64,000 bases of DNA from Antilocapra americana (taxonomy: Eukaryota; Chordata; Mammalia; Artiodactyla; Antilocapridae). Shown here piece by piece: positions 47,583 to 59,841 of the stretch. The position numbers and the translations under genes are program-made. The notes under the pieces are model-generated. The model made no database searches and was not told the DNA's origin. It saw only the letters and a list, made by a program, of their open reading frames with translations. The first letter of the stretch is position 1. The number at the start of each line of letters is the position of its first letter. Location: NCBI GenBank assembly GCA_007570785.1, contig ML662442.1, forward strand, positions 36,281,818 to 36,345,817, written 5' to 3'.

Positions 47583-47972
47583 TAGTTCAGTTCAGTCACT
47601 CAGTTGTGTCTGACTGTTTGTGACCCCATGGACTGCGGCATGCCAGGCCTCCCTGTCTATCACCAACTCCCGGAGTTTACTCAAACTCATCTCCACTGAG
47701 TCAGTGATGCAATACAACCATCTCATCCTCTGTTGTCCCCTTCTCCTCCCACCCTCAATCTTTCCTAGCATCAGGAATTTGAAAATTGACTCTTTTCAAA
47801 TGAGTCAATTCTTCACATCAGGTAGCCAAAGTATTGGAGTTTCAGCTTCAGCATCAGTCCTTCCAATGAATATTCAGGACTGATCTCCTTTAGGATGGAC
47901 TGGTTGGATCTCCTTGCAGTCCAAGGGACTCGCAAGAGTCTTTCCAACACCACAGCTCAAAAGCATCAGTTA
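47583..47972 (-). repeat. BovB LINE 3' end, antisense
   Basis: AGTTCAGTTCAGTCACTCAG tail, GACCCCATGGACTGCGGCAT, TCCTTCCAATGAATATTCAG and CACCACAGCTCAAAAGCATC. It contains a short internal duplication near 47775-47810 (TTGAAAATTGACTCTTTTCA region). Confidence 0.9.
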
Positions 47973-49587
47973 AGACACTCTTCATTAAAAAGACTAATTT
48001 CTTATTATTTACTAAATTAGGGTGTTAATTTGACATAAATACAAAGTAATATGACAGAGTAATACAATAATTCACGAATTGGGAAAAGAACAGAGTATTC
48101 TTGTTTGGTTGATGATCTTTTCATGCCAGATGAAGGCTAGAGCATTGTGGTATGCCATATTTGCAGTAGTTCAGCAAAGGAAAAGCAGTGGAAGAATAAA
48201 ATCCCCAGACAGCTCACAGTAGGCAAAGTAAACTCCAAAAACTTGTGCAAGGGACTTCTGGTTATATGTTCAGCATGTAAGAAACTCAAAGTCTCCACTC
48301 TGTCCTCCCTCCAAGTAAGCCAAACAAACAGAAAAGTCAGCAACTCTTCTTAGATCTGTCTGAAAGGCAAAGTCACAGGGTAAACTGCTACCCACCCACC
48401 CCCAGCTGAAGAGGCCCAACAGGTGAATACAGAGACTCACAACTTACCAGAGCATAATCCAAGAGCACAAGTCTGAGAACCAGTGCCATGGTAGGGAAGA
48501 TAGAACCATGACTGATGAACTGCTGGAGCCTCAGGGTAAACAAATCTGAGAGAGAGAAAACTCCAACGGACCTAGTCATCAAGGTCCCCACACTTCTGGT
48601 GAATTTTACCACTAAGAGTTGAGCCAGGTTTTCTCAGTGAATATCAGTGAAAAATTTCCTTGTGCTTCTGGCACAGAGAGGGGCAAAGAATCATTCTGAA
48701 ATACACTAGCGTGTTCTGTGTCTAACAGAGTCTGCCCTCAGAAGAAACTATATATAACCAGAGCCCAACCTGTTGAGGTTTCATCAGAGCCTAACTGACC
48801 TGGGAAAAGAGAAATACCCAACTCCAACTGCTGTAGCCTTCTACATGGAAGAAAAATACTCTGGCTTGCTCTAGTCATCCTGTCCCACCAAAGTGGGGTG
48901 AAAAATTAAAAATTATTTATGAAGTCTATAGTCCAGAGGCACAGATTCACTGAAAAACTGAGACCTACTCTTAGGAATAAAGAGCACATCCTTCTCTCCC
49001 CAGCACCTTTCCACATTACTGAAGGCCTGTTTATAGCAGTTCCTTTTACCCTGTACATCATGTCTGGCTGTCAGAAAGAATTGCAAGACATACTAAAAGC
49101 CAGAAAACACAGAAGAAACAAAGAAAGCATCAGAACCAGACTCAGATAGGGCAGGGATGTTGGAACTATCAAACTGCAAATTTAAAACTATGGTTAGGAT
49201 GCTAAGAGCTCCCTCCAATGGCTAAAATAGACAGCATGCAAGAATAGATGGGCAATATAAACAAAGAGAAATTCTAAGAAAGAACTAAAAAGAGGCACTA
49301 GAAATCAAAAGTACTATAAGAGAAATGAAAAATGCCTCTGACTACTACACTGAACATGCCTAAGAAAAGAATCGCTGAGCTTGAAGAACTCTTAGTAGAA
49401 ACTGCTAAAACTGAAAAGAAGAAAAAAAAAAGACTAAGGAGAAAAAAGGAAAAGATGTCCTAATACTGTAGGACAACTACAGAAAGTGTGATATATATGT
49501 AATAAAAATTCCAGAAAGAGAGAAAGGAACAGAAGAAATACTGAAACAGTAATGACTGAGAACTTCTCCTAATTAATGTTAGGCATC

Positions 49588-50112
49588 CTCTTGCTCCTTG
49601 GAAGGAAAGCTATGACAAACTTAGCGTATTAAAAAGCAAAGACATCACTTTGCTGACAAAGGTCCATATAGTCAAAACTATGGTTTTTCCATTAGTCATA
49701 TATGGATATTAGAGTTGGACCATTAGGAAGTACTGAAGAATTGATGCTTTCTGACTGGTGCTAAAGAAGACTCTTTAGAGTCCCTTGGACAGCAGGGAGA
49801 TCAAACCAGTCAGTCCTCAAGGAAATCAATCTTGAATATTCGTTGAAGGACTGATGCTGAAGCTGAAGCTTCAATAATTTGGCCACTTGATGCAAAGAGC
49901 TGACTCATTGGAAAAGACCCTGAAGCTGGGAAAGATTGAAGTCAAGAGTAGAAGAGGGAGGCATAAGATGAGATGGTTAAATAGTATCACCAACTCAATG
50001 ACCATGAATTTGAGCAAACTCTGGGAGATAGTAAAGGACAGGGAAGCCTGGTTTACTGCAGTCCATGGGGTCACAAAGAGTCTGACATGATTTAGCAACT
50101 AAAGAACAACAG
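49588..50112 (+). repeat. BovB LINE 3' part, sense, nested in L1
   Basis: GCTCCTTGGAAGGAAAGCTA, TTGATGCTTTCTGACTGGTG, AAGAGCTGACTCATTGGAAA and GTCCATGGGGTCACAAAGAG run in BovB order. The left flank (AACTTCTCCTAATTAATGTTAGG) and right flank (CAAACACCAAACTACAGATCC) are consecutive L1 text. Confidence 0.9.
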
Positions 50113-51117
50113 GAGCAAATTGTCAAACACCAAACTACAGATCCAGGAAGTTCAGAGAACACCAAACAGAATAAATGAAAAAACAAACCCTAAACCTACG
50201 GATCTCATTTTCAAACTGCAGAAAATCAGTAATAAAAGTTCTCAAAGAAGCCAAAGGGTAAAAACCACCTTGCTTATAGAGAAGCAAAGGTAAGAACTAT
50301 ATCCACCTTCTCCTCAGAAACCATACAGGCAAGAAGAAAATGAAATAAAATATACCATACAAAATTATCATTCAGAAGTAAAAGAGAAATTAAGACTTTC
50401 TCAGACACATAAAACTTGAGGGAATTTGTTGGCATAGACCTGGCTTGCAAGATTTGGTTAGAGTTTCTTTAAAGAGGAAGGAAAGTGACAATAAGTCAGA
50501 AACCTAGATCCACAAAAGAATGGAAGAGCATCAGAGAAGGAATGAGTAAAGGTAAAAGAAACACTTTTATTCCTCCTAATTGATCTAACAGATAACAATC
50601 TCTTCAAAATAATAGCAAAAAAGTATTTGAGTAGGTGTGTTTTTATATATGTACATTTGTATAACTAAAATCAATGACAAATGGTACAAGGACTGGGAGG
50701 AACAGATTAGGATTCTTTCATTTTAAAGTACCCACACTACCTCTGAAGTGGTTTAGTGGGTTTTGAAAATGGTGTATTGAAAGTAAATATAAATATTGCA
50801 AGATTTGGGGCAACCATAAAAAGTTTTTAAAAAAGAAATATAACTAATGTGTAATATAAAATAGTCAAAACCAAAAAAGCAGTAAGAGACTGGAAATTAA
50901 AAATAGGAACAAAGCAAAGGCAACATAGAAAATAAAGAAAATCAGGAAGAACATAGTTGAACTCAACAACACAATAAAAGGGCATTTACAGACTACTTCA
51001 TCCAACAGCAGTTGAATACATATTCTTCTCAAGCTCATAAGAAACATGGAAGATAGACCACAGTCTGGTGGGCCATGAAATATACCTTAATAATTTTAAA
51101 AGAATAGATTATATAGC

Positions 51118-51140
51118 AGTATATATATATATATATATGT
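51118..51140 (+). repeat. (TA)n microsatellite
   Basis: About ten TA units within the L1 sequence. Confidence 0.9.
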
Positions 51141-51984
51141 CTGCTTTCAGATCAGAATTGAATTAAACTAGTTATCAATAACAGAAAGATAGCTGGAAAA
51201 TTCCCCAAATACTTAGAGATTAAATAGACAATTTCTAAATAATACATAGGTCAAAGAAAAAATCTCAAGAGAAAATTTTTAAATTATTTTGAATTAAATG
51301 AAAATGAAAATACAACTTACCAGTTTGTGGAGATCAGCAGAAACAGTACTTAGAAGGAAATTTATAGATTGAATGCGTCTAAGCTTGATCTGAGAGGATA
51401 CATGCACCCCAGTGTGCACTGCGGCACTGTTTACAGGAGCCAAGACATGGATGCAACATAACTGTCCATTGGCAGAGGAATGGATGAAAAGGATGTGGCA
51501 CTTATATACATGGAATATCACTCAGCCGTTAAAAAGTAAAATAATTCCATTTAGAGCAGCATGGATGAATGTAGAGGGTGTCATCCTGGGTAAAGCAGGT
51601 CAGAGAAGGAGAAAGCTTGTATGACATCCTTTGTATGTGGAGTCTAAAAAGAAATGATAGAAATGAACTTACGTACAAGACAGAAAGAAACTCACGACTT
51701 ATTATAAAATGAACTTTTATGGTAGCCAGGGGAAGAGATGGTCATGCACACACTGCTGTATTTAAGATGAATAACCACCAAGGACCTACTGTATAGTATA
51801 TGGAACTCTGCTCAGTGTTATGTGGCAGCCTGGATGGGAGAGCAGTTTGGGGAAGAACGGATACCTGTATAGGTATTGCTAGGTCCCTTAGCTGTTCACC
51901 TGAAACTACCACAGCATTGTTAATCAGCTATGTCCCAAAACAGAGTAAAAAGTTTAAAAAAAAATACTAAACATAATACCCTCA

Positions 51985-52345
51985 ATGTTATCCATATTTC
52001 TGCAAATGGCAAGGCTGCCTTTTGTATAGCTAAATAATATTTCATTGTATATAAACTACATTTTCTTTATCCATTCATCCATCCTGGACACTTAGCTTGT
52101 TTCCATGTCTTGACTATTGTAAATAATGCTGCAGTGAACATGGGGATATAGGTATCTTTTCCAGTTAGAGTTTTTGTTTCCTTCAGATAAATACCCAGAG
52201 GTGGAATTGCTGGATCATATGGTGGTTCTACTTTCAATTTTTTGAAGGACCTCCATACTGTTTTCTGTAGTGGCTGCACCAGTTTACATTTCTACCAACA
52301 GTGCACAAAGGTTCCCTTTTCTCCACATCCTTACGAGCATTCTTT
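51985..52345 (-). repeat. L1 ORF2 end, antisense
   Basis: On the lower strand a frame (52067-52279) reads [20 protein letters not shown] and MFTAALFTIVKTWKQAKCPG, the C-terminal end of L1 ORF2. It starts about 20 bp after the sense L1 tail, so the two lie tail to tail. Confidence 0.85.
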
Positions 52346-53516
52346 TCAGAGAATTTTTACTTTAAATATTTTTCTTATTATGATTTTTCAGGATCCCAAC
52401 CATTGGCTGAATTGTGAAACCAATCAATTTCTCTTCTTTTTAAATCCATTCTCTTAGCCCTGTAATCTTTTTTTACTAGGAACTGATGCACAAAATAGCA
52501 GAAACAGTTTTAATGTAATTCCCACTCCTTTCTTCTCCCTCAGTGCTCAACGGAGCCTCTCCCTCTCATGCCTGAGTTCTTCCTAGTGCATGGACCTCAG
52601 GGCCAGCTGCCAAAGTTCTGACTTCCAGGTGTAGCTTAAATGGGTCAGAGTGGATGGCAGGAGGCAGACATTTAGGATCAGTGTATGTGTATATTTATTT
52701 GTATGTGTAGATCTCAAAATCATATTTGACTCTGACTCTAGATGGCTCACCCATTTAGCTATTTGCTATCACATATTTTTATCTTGTGAAAGTGGCAAAA
52801 GACAGTTTGAATATTTTATTTAAACTTGAATTTCAATTAGATGACATGATTGATTCTTTTAATGTATTAGGTTGTAGTTCATATTCTCAAGGTTTTCTAA
52901 TGCACAAAAGGTCTCAACAGGATTTATGATCTTAATTTAAAAACCAAATTGTTTCTGTGATCAGTTTCTTTATTCCTTTGTTCATACACTTAATATATCC
53001 TTTGTAAACATCTTTAAACAGCCTTTTAAATATTATTCAATCCTGCATTTAGTTCATATAATTCACGTTTTACAGTAAAATGGGAAAGATCGTTATAAAT
53101 ACTGTTTGCAAAAGAAAAAGTGCATAATTCTTACTCTAAAACTTTAAAAAGTAATGTTCCATTTATGCTGAACAGCAGTTTCCCCAGCCTTTAGCTTTAA
53201 TGAGTTTAATAAATGAAGCAGCAGTGCTATACTAGCCTCCTTAATTTATTTAACTATGAAATATAATTAGCTTGCTTCTCATATTTGTCAAGATCCACCA
53301 TCTTTTTTGCTTTGTTAGCTTATGCCATGATCATTGTTAAAACTCACCAATCACCAATGAAAGAACCCTCATTAGACATGTATCTGCTTACCTGATTTAA
53401 ATTGAACACTGTGGTATATTTTCCATCATATAATTACGCATTTTTCCTTGCATTCAGCATTAATATAAAAATTAAATATAACAAATCACTGAGATTTAGG
53501 TTCAACCTAAACTTTT

Positions 53517-53665
53517 TTTAATTAATTTATTTTAATTGGAGGCTAATTATTTTACAATATTGTGGTGGTTTTTGCCATACGCTGACATGAGTCAGCCATG
53601 GCTGTACATGTGTCCCCCATCCTGAACCCCCCTTACCTCCTCCCTCCCCATCCCATCCCTCAAGA
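53517..53665 (-). repeat. Bovine-type L1 3' end, antisense
   Basis: TTAATTGGAGGCTAATTATT, TTTGCCATACGCTGACATG, AGCCATGGCTGTACATGTG and CCCATCCTGAACCCCCC are the antisense ruminant L1 3' UTR. Confidence 0.85.
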
Positions 53666-54122
53666 TTGTCCCAGTGCACCAGCTTTGAGCGCTTTAATGA
53701 TACTGAAAGAAATTATTGTAACACTCCAACAGGAAAATTTTGAAAGATATACATGCACACACCACCCTATGTTTGTGGTCTCCTGCCAGTATAAAGACGT
53801 ATTAAAAAGTCCTTGAATAAATAAGGTTTATTCTTCTAGGATCAAATATAGCTATCCTTGTATACAGTGCAGTCCATTGTACTTACTGATACACTCACAC
53901 AGGCAAGTCTGTATGTTGATTTGTTTTATTCATCCACCCCATTTTCTTGAAGAAGGAATAATGAATGGCACTGGTGACTATTTTGTTTTCTTTTCAGTGT
54001 TCTTTTCTCTTTGTCTCATTTTTAGAAATATTCAGTAATGAAAATTAAGTATTATACATTAAAGTCTACTGTCTACACTAAACTCTATTAAGAAATTTTT
54101 TCCCATGTGTTTGTACCAACAG

Positions 54123-54232
54123 GTTGGTGATAGTATTGTTCACAAAGCCAGAGAAACTTTGGAACGAGCTATTAAACTGGTGAATGACACCAAGAAATGG
54201 GGTGCCAGGGTTGTATATGGTGATACTGACAG
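54123..54232 (+). CDS. REV3L: REV3L exon with polymerase motif C (first part)
   Basis: 110 nt between CCAACAG and CTGACAG|GTAATG, phase 0 in and two bases out. It encodes VGDSIVHKARETLERAIKLV and NDTKKWGARVVYGDTD, with the Ser codon of YGDTDS begun as AG. Both Asp residues of motif C (54222-54224 and 54228-54230) bind the catalytic metal ions and are intact. Confidence 0.98.
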
Positions 54233-54423
54233 GTAATGAACCTTCTGTTTTGTAGTTGTCCTTTTGCACCTCTCCAGATATTCATTTCACAGTGTTTGAA
54301 ATGCCTTAAGGGTAATCCTTCCTACGAATAGAATTCTACCTAAGTTCTCTCCAGTTTTTGTGAGCCGCAGACTGTGAAGATTCCCGTGGCATCCCTCCAG
54401 GTAGCAAGTTTGTAGATGTGATG

Positions 54424-54624
54424 ATGGGTTAGTCGTGTCTGAGCCTTTGCGACCTCTGGACTGTAGCCCACCAGGCTCCTCTGTCCGTGGTATTCTCCAG
54501 GCAAGAATACTGGAGTGGGTCGCCATTTCCTTCTCCAGGGGATGGATGTTCCCAACCCAGGGATCAAACCCACATCTCCTGCATTGGCAGGTGGATTCTT
54601 TACTGCTGAACCATCTGGGAACCC
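54424..54624 (-). repeat. Bov-tA SINE, antisense
   Basis: TTAGTCGTGTCTGAGCCTTT, GGCAAGAATACTGGAGTGGG, CAACCCAGGGATCAAACCC and the head end ACCATCTGGGAACCC. The 171-codon minus-strand frame across it is a chance joining of SINE and intron. Confidence 0.92.
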
Positions 54625-55494
54625 GTAAGTATTTAGATAGGGATCTGTAAAAACTGTATATACAGGAATCTAGTCTGAGTAAAGAAAGAGTTTTTAATGT
54701 GAAGAATTCCTCAGATAGCTGCAGGTCTCTGAATTTAAATGTATATCTTAAAATAATCAAACTGTTTTTGAAAGATAGTTGCCAAGGGTATGAGTGATTC
54801 ACTTTTCAGTGGGCCCCAAAATCTGTTGCCCTTCTTATATGAACAGTTCATACAGGTAAATACAGTTTTCGCTTTGATTCCAGAGGCTCACAGACTTCCT
54901 AAAGCCCATCATCCATGAGCTGACAAAGGATAGGACTGCTTTTGAATCCTAAAAATAACCTCATCCTGGCTTACTTTGATATTTTTCAGGGCCCAGTTAT
55001 TTATGTAATATCCTATTTATATGACTTATTAAAATTTTTCTAGAATATAGGGGTTATGCAAGTTTCTTGGAGTCTGAAATTTTCTTTTCATATTAAAGGC
55101 TTAGGGTCACAGTGTGATCCTTCTAAGAGCACTTGCCTCAGGAGCTCTGATCACTTTACAGTGCAGTGAACCAATCAGAAATAATGCTTCCAATCACTGA
55201 AAATAGCTTCCAGCTAATCTTTAAACAGCATTTAATCTCCAGTTTTTTAGTGCACATAAAATCAGCATAATCATATTAATGCTGAATTAGACCTTGCCCT
55301 CACATAGCAGCTGTTTCATTATCAACAGGTGGGGATAGTTTCAAGTTATCCAGGCCCCATTTATCCATAGTCTCTACTGTTCCCCATCGAAAGCTGCTCC
55401 TCACTTTGAGTATTTCGCTGCTCTGTAAAACCACTTTCTGTGAGGTCTAGCAAAATAAAAATTACTAGGACATAGTTTTCCAGAGCTCCTTAAA

Positions 55495-55937
55495 AAATAC
55501 TTATTACTCAGCATTAAAAAAAAATTCATTTGAAGCAATTCTACTCAGATGGACGAAACTGGAGCCCATTATCCAGAGTGAAGTAAGCCAGAAGCAAAAA
55601 CAACAATACAGTATATTAACACATATATATGGAATTTAGAAAGACAGTAATGAGAACCCAACATGGGAGACAACAAAAGGAACGCAGATGTATAGAATAG
55701 ACTTGTGGACTTTGTGGATGAGGGTAAGGGTGGGATGAGATGGGAGAAGGGCATTGAAGCATGTTAATTGTCATGTGTCTAATCAATCGCCAGCCCAGGA
55801 TTGATGCTCGGGACTGGTGCAGCGAGATTTCCCGGGGGGGAGGGAGGAGGGAGGGGGGACCCGGAGGGGAAGCATATGTAAACCCATGGTGATATCATGA
55901 CAATGTATGGCAAAAACAATAATAAAAAAAAAAAATA
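55495..55937 (+). repeat. Bovine-type L1 3' end, sense
   Basis: TTACTCAGCATT..., GCCCATTATCCAGAGTGAAG, AAAGACAGTAATGAGAACCC, then the G-rich 3' UTR segment at 55834-55858 and the end GGCAAAAACAATAATAAAAA. This is the ORF2 end plus 3' UTR of a ruminant L1. Confidence 0.88.
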
Positions 55938-56248
55938 CTTAGGGAAGAGGAGAAAGACTTTAAATTACTGAATTTAATTCAGGGTCATAAATATCAGTGG
56001 TTGACAACACGCACCCAGAGTCAGAAGTTGTCATGATTCTGATTGTAATTATGTTGTTTAGCCTTTAAGATTTTTAGGAAATCAAACAAATCAAAAAACA
56101 CAGACTTAGAACGTCAGACTGGAAGAGGACTTTTGGGTCAGAGTTTCCATGTGGTTGGGAGAAAACCCTAGGAGGCCCATTCTCAGGTGCTCCTTAGGAG
56201 CAAATTCCCCTGGAGTAAGAAGTGTGTCTGAGATCACCCAGCTAGTAA

Positions 56249-56446
56249 GACCTAGAGCTCAGATGGTAAAGATACTGCCTGCAATGCAGGAGACCCAGGT
56301 TTGATCCCTGGGTCAGGAAGATCCCCTGGAGAAAGAAATGGCAACCCACTCCAGTACTCTTGCCTGGAAAATCCCATGGACGGAGGAGCCTGGTGGGCTA
56401 CAGTCCATGGGGTCGTAAAGTGCCGGACGTGACTGAGCAACTTTCA
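56249..56446 (+). repeat. Bov-tA SINE, sense, head shortened
   Basis: GAGCTCAGATGGTAAAGATA, GGTTTGATCCCTGGGTCAGG, GGCAACCCACTCCAGTACTC and GTGACTGAGCAACTTTCACT. The CTTCCCTGG start of the head is missing or changed. Confidence 0.9.
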
Positions 56447-57596
56447 CTGCTACATCAGATTTCACAGGTTTTTTTTTATGATTCTAATCAATGAAAGGTA
56501 TTTGCAGTATCATTAGAACTTTTGATCACCATCCACCATCTGATTCATTCAATAATGCTTACTGAAATATACTGAATGAGAACAGTGTACTCTAGGGCAT
56601 GCGTTCTCAACGGTAATAACATTGCCCCAACAGAGTACAAGTCAGTCCTTGGGGAGCAAACCGCTTAGATAGTACAGTGGATCTGGGCCCCACAAAGATC
56701 AGCTGTACCCAACAGTATTTTATTCCTTATTAATTATTTTCTCTTGTTAAATTTACTTTTAATTTTTTTTTTTTTTTTTTGAGAGGACAGTAATGATACC
56801 ATAGTGAGAAGTACTGCTCTAGGGATAACAGATGTATGCTTGATGGAAGGAAAGAGTTCTTTACCAAGAGTGAGATCTGGAGTTTCTTTCTAGCTATGCT
56901 CCTAACTGATTGCATGGCCATCAAAAAGTCATTTAGCCTCTCTCAGGCTATCATCAGACCACATCTGATACTTGATGATGAATAACCGATGGCTCTCTCC
57001 AATTTCAAGACTGCTGATTTTATGAATCTTGGAGTCTAGCTAAGGGAGATCAGTTACCAAAGCATCAAAATTACTCTGTCAGAAGGGTGTTTCTTTCTCA
57101 AGAGCAGATATAATTGTGGTTCTCAACAATATTTGTCCCACCTTAGTGGGACAGACCTACTTCCATCAGCTATTGAAGCTCTCTCTAGTAGTGATTTCTC
57201 AGGCAGGATAGGGAAGGATGTTTGACAACACACACGTCCAGGGCAGCAGAAGGGTGCTGGGGAACTAGAGCAAAAAGTCCCTCAAGAAATTAATCTGCGT
57301 GTAATTGAGAAAAGGCCTCCTGGGTGATTCTAATACCCCACTCAACTCTCCGTCCCATGTGAAATGACAATCACTCCTTTAAGACAGTCTTTCTTTGTAG
57401 GCTAGTCACCTTAATTCTGTTAAGTGACCAAAAACTCCCACTAATCCTGGTCACCTCTCTTGAAGCTTAGCTCCAATTACAACTGGCCAAAAGAGCATAG
57501 ATGAACTCGTAAACCTACTGACACTGCTAGGTAAAATCTCAAATATATACACTATCATAATAACTTTAAACACGTAAAGTATTTATAACTTTCATT

Positions 57597-57870
57597 TTTT
57601 ATCAGCTCTATCAAGATACAGTTTTTAACAAAGTACACAGTGTATACAGTTCAGCACACCAAGTGTATAGACACATATAATCAGCTGCCGCCCCAGTCGA
57701 GATACAGAACATTCTGTCCCTGTTGAAGTTCTGCCACGCTCCACTGCAATCAGTCCCTCATTTTCATTCCATACCCCCAGGTAACCATTTACCTGATTTC
57801 ATTTACCACAGCTTAGTTTTCTGTGTTCTAGAACTTAGTGTGTATAAACACTTTCCTCCATCGTTGCATC
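57597..57870 (-). repeat. Old L1 3' UTR, antisense
   Basis: CAGTTTTTAACAAAGTACAC, CGCCCCAGTCGAGATACAGA-like text and CCCCCAGGTAACCATTTACC follow the antisense L1M order also seen at 34610-34800. Confidence 0.65.
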
Positions 57871-57949
57871 TAAACATTTTAAGTATAATAATTTTTTTTA
57901 AGTTTGGTATTTACATCTGAAGTAAAACATATCCTTAGCATATGACTCA

Positions 57950-58370
57950 ACAGTCCTATCTTGATATATACCTAAGAGAAATGAAAGCTTCAGTCCACAC
58001 GAGTCCCTGATGCAACTCTTCATTGTAGCTTTATTGATAGTCCAAAACTGCAGTCCAAATGTTCATCAATGGATGAATGAACAAGTGTGACATATCCATA
58101 TGATGGAATACTATTCAGCATTAAAAAGGAACTAGTTAGTGTTACTTCAGCAATATGGGTATATTCTCAAAATTATGTTGAGTAAAAAATCCCAACATAA
58201 GTATATTAGTTTTGTTTATTATATATAATTCTTGAAAAAAACAAAATTATAGTAACTGAAAGCAGGTCATACTGCCTGGGACCCAAAGTGGAATGGAGAA
58301 TTATTGTAAAGGAATACATGGGACCTCCGTGGGGTCATGAAAATGTCCTATATCTTGATTCTGGTGGTAG
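57950..58370 (+). repeat. Old L1 3' end, sense
   Basis: TTCATTGTAGCTTTATTGAT, TGTTCATCAATGGATGAATG, GATGGAATACTATTCAGCAT and TCTTGATTCTGGTGGTAGTT keep the sense order of L1 ORF2 end and 3' UTR. Confidence 0.75.
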
Positions 58371-58379
58371 TTACACAGA

Positions 58380-58770
58380 TGTATTGGTTTTCTAGGGCTG
58401 TCACAGATCTGGTGGTTTAAGCACAGAAATTTACTCTCTCGTAGTTCTGGCTGAAGTCCAGGATGCAGGCATTAGTTAGTAGGTGCGGTTTCTCCTGAAG
58501 CCTCTCAGCTTGGCTTGCAGGTTGCCACCTCTTACTTTGTCCTCACATGCCCTTTCCTCTGCTCATGTGCAGCCTTGGTGTTTCTTTGTTTAATTTCCTC
58601 TTTTAAGGATACCAGATTAGGCTCACCCTAACCACCTAAATTAGAGCCACATTTTAACTTAATCATCTCTTTTAAGGCCCTGTCTCCAAATATAGTCACA
58701 TTCTGAGATACTGGGGGTTAGGGTTTCACCATGGGACTTGAAGGGTCACAATTCAGCCCTTCACAAGTCT
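58380..58770 (-). repeat. LTR-like old repeat (MaLR/ERVL type), antisense
   Basis: TGTATTGGTTTTCTAGGGCT, GGTTTAAGCACAGAAATTTA, GCCCTGTCTCCAAATATAGT and CTGGGGGTTAGGGTTTCACC resemble an antisense solo LTR of the mammalian apparent-LTR class. No internal gene is present. The family name is uncertain. Confidence 0.5.
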
Positions 58771-58929
58771 ATACATTGTCAATATTCATGAACTGTTCAC
58801 TTACAGTAGATTCATTTCACTATATGCAAATTGTATCTGCATATACTACTGGTGGGACTGTACATAAAGAAGTAACTTTCTGCAAAAAACAATGCTTTCT
58901 GGAATTCAGTTTCACATTATCTTTCAGAA

Positions 58930-59320
58930 AGTATTTTTAGTGTATACCATTTATCTGGAAATTCTACTTTTAGGAATTTATTCTAAGGACATAGACTGTG
59001 CCATGTTACTATTACATATGAAATATTAGAAAAAAATTTAATGACAGTATCCATAGATTTAAATATAGAACTGTTAAAATAATGTAAAAGAACTAAATAA
59101 CGTGGAAGAATGTTCATAATACACTATTAAATAAAAGGAAAAAGTTAGCAAACTGCATGATCTGTAATCCCAAATCAGAAAAGATTTACAGATGTACACA
59201 AAAGATGTACAGGTTTTCTAGTGTCTGTGATCTGGACAAGTGAGATTATAAGTGGCTATTTCCTTTGTGCCTTTTTGTGTTTTTAGCTGTTCTTCAGTGA
59301 ACATGTTTTATGTATGTGTG
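58930..59320 (+). repeat. Old L1 3' end, sense
   Basis: GGAATTTATTCTAAGGACAT, GAATGTTCATAATACACTA and the weakly conserved 3' UTR part to about 59320. Diverged. Confidence 0.5.
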
Positions 59321-59726
59321 TTCTTTTCTAAGTTGGGTGGTTGGTTCTGAAAGGAAATTTTCTCCCATATCACAAGTAAATTTTCCATTTCTTTATAATC
59401 ACATTTTTTATTTTGTGTCTGACATAACTGTGTGTCATAAGAAACCATAAATGTATAGGAATGACTCAGGACCTTCTTGGCAGCTGTGCTAATTGGTCTG
59501 TGTTGCTAAACTAGAAACATTAGGTGCTTTAAGGATATGTAACAAGATATATCATGGGTACACAAGGCAAGGGTGATAAAACAAGAAAGCTCAGATAGGA
59601 AGCAACTTAGTAAGGAAGAGTAAGGGGGAAAGGTTTTCCCTAGTATTATAGTATTAGGCAGGAAAATTACTATTGACGAGATTTTGTTGCAGCGACTTCC
59701 TCATTACTCTATTTTTAACCTCTTAG

Positions 59727-59841
59727 TATATTTGTGCTACTGAAAGGAGCCACTAAGGAGCAGTCTTTTAAGATTGGGCAAGAAATTGCTGAAGCTGTAA
59801 CTGCTACCAATCCTAAACCAGTGAAACTGAAGTTTGAAAAG
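59727..59841 (+). CDS. REV3L: REV3L exon completing motif C
   Basis: 115 nt between ACCTCTTAG and GAAAAG|GTAAGA. Its first T completes the Ser of YGDTDS. It then encodes IFVLLKGATKEQSFKIGQEI and AEAVTATNPKPVKLKFEK, the strand and helix after motif C. The residue directly after DTDS is Ile (ATA); I recall Met in the human protein. Phase 2 in, phase 0 out. Confidence 0.97.

Larger units (their letters stand above)
48180..51965 (+). mobile_element. LINE-1, sense, internally deleted and split by a BovB
   Basis: 48180-49585 and 50113-50500 resemble an L1 5' region (CCACAGATCCAGGAAGTTCA-like text rejoins across the BovB). 50860-51390 resembles ORF2 (ATTAAACTAGTTATCAATAA, GAGATTAAATAGACAATTTC). 51390-51965 is the ORF2 end and 3' UTR (ACTCAGCCGTTAAAAAGTAA, GAACGGATACCTGTATAGG) with a final A run. 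Sequence between the last two parts is missing. No intact ORF remains. Confidence 0.65.
47121..54122 (+). other. REV3L: Intron 13 of the window
   Basis: GTAAGT donor, CCAACAG acceptor, phase 0. The first half is BovB and a long interrupted L1, then an antisense L1 and a bovine-type L1 tail. 47121-47580, 52346-53515 and 53666-54122 show nothing I can assign. Confidence 0.85.
54233..59726 (+). other. REV3L: Intron 14 of the window
   Basis: GTAATG donor, CCTCTTAG acceptor, phase 2. It splits the motif C Ser codon. It contains two Bov-tA SINEs, a bovine L1 3' end, L1 fragments in both directions and an LTR-like repeat. 54625-55490, 56447-57590 and 59320-59726 show nothing clear apart from a poly(T) at 56764-56780. 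Confidence 0.85.

Noticed and set aside
54287..54802. 171-codon open frame on the minus strand
   Set aside because: It joins Bov-tA SINE sequence with plain intron; no domain and no splice or promoter support.
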